This document shows, one piece after another, positions 63,825-64,000 of a stretch of DNA of 64,000 bases (positions within the stretch are counted from its first letter, which is position 1; each line of letters starts with the position of its first letter). Under the pieces are notes generated by a model, which worked only from the letters and a program-made list of their open reading frames with translations, was not told the DNA's origin and searched no databases. Both the position numbers and the translations under genes were made by a program. Source of the DNA: Balanoglossus misakiensis (Eukaryota > Hemichordata); contig CM082596.2 in NCBI GenBank assembly GCA_040954595.2, positions 2,914,001-2,978,000 of the forward strand. The letters run 5' to 3'.

Positions 63825-64000
63825 CTAGGTGAAACACACCAGTGACAATTTTGATATTACCAATGAGTATGAATGTGACATATTGTCAGTTAAGACTGAT
63901 AAATGGTCAATGTGGGTTGGATTACAGGTGACTACTGGTGCAGTAGTATTGTTTTACATGTAGGACTGTCAAAATCCATGTCAAAAATACAGAACCCTAT
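63825..64000. other. Window edge, presumed intron
   Basis: No exon is seen; if the terminal exon at 63686-63824 is real, this is its upstream intron. Confidence 0.3.

Overview
This is animal nuclear DNA. Its genes are split by short introns with GT/AG borders, they carry AATAAA signals, and every recognised product belongs to a metazoan family. I judge it a marine invertebrate, most likely a lancelet or other non-vertebrate deuterostome, although a lophotrochozoan cannot be excluded. The species call is inference: the proteins align along their full length with vertebrate families, but the introns are short and the intergenic DNA holds small palindromic elements and simple repeats.

Layout. 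1-4958 has no convincing gene; it holds a possible long 3' UTR, a small CpG-rich stretch and an ~800-bp inverted-repeat element. 5510-9334 (minus) is a complete 13-exon DNAJC7 co-chaperone gene (518 aa). 10153-11262 (minus) is a single-coding-exon leucine-rich-repeat membrane protein (369 aa). 11.3-16.8 kb is gene-poor. 16.78-36.31 kb is a giant tandem satellite of two related monomer families, 88 bp and 87 bp, with several orientation switches and a 42-monomer higher-order duplication. 36935-46351 (minus) is a complete 16-exon ODAD2/ARMC4 gene (1061 aa) whose 3' end abuts the satellite. 46.4-52.5 kb is regulatory and intergenic, with a perfect CRE. 52572-55591 (plus) is an NR4A nuclear receptor (6 coding exons, 696 aa). 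56410-57184 (minus) is a small PLAC8-family protein (136 aa). 58723-62008 (plus) is UBA5, the UFM1 E1 enzyme (12 exons, 394 aa). Near the right edge are a candidate two-exon cysteine-rich gene (75 aa) and the terminal coding exon of an unidentified minus-strand gene that runs off the window.

The genes do not form one pathway. They are unrelated housekeeping, ciliary, immediate-early and surface genes. NR4A and the PLAC8-like gene converge. I built exon models by matching splice sites and reading phase by eye; in every recognised gene the phases close without a frameshift.

The most unusual object is the satellite. About 212 well-ordered monomers keep exactly constant periods (161 consecutive 87-bp steps without a net indel), every monomer carries a hairpin, blocks sit in opposite orientations, and nine diagnostic variants recur at exactly +3654 bp. 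The long 29-residue-repeat reading frames inside it are a by-product of the 87-bp period being divisible by three.
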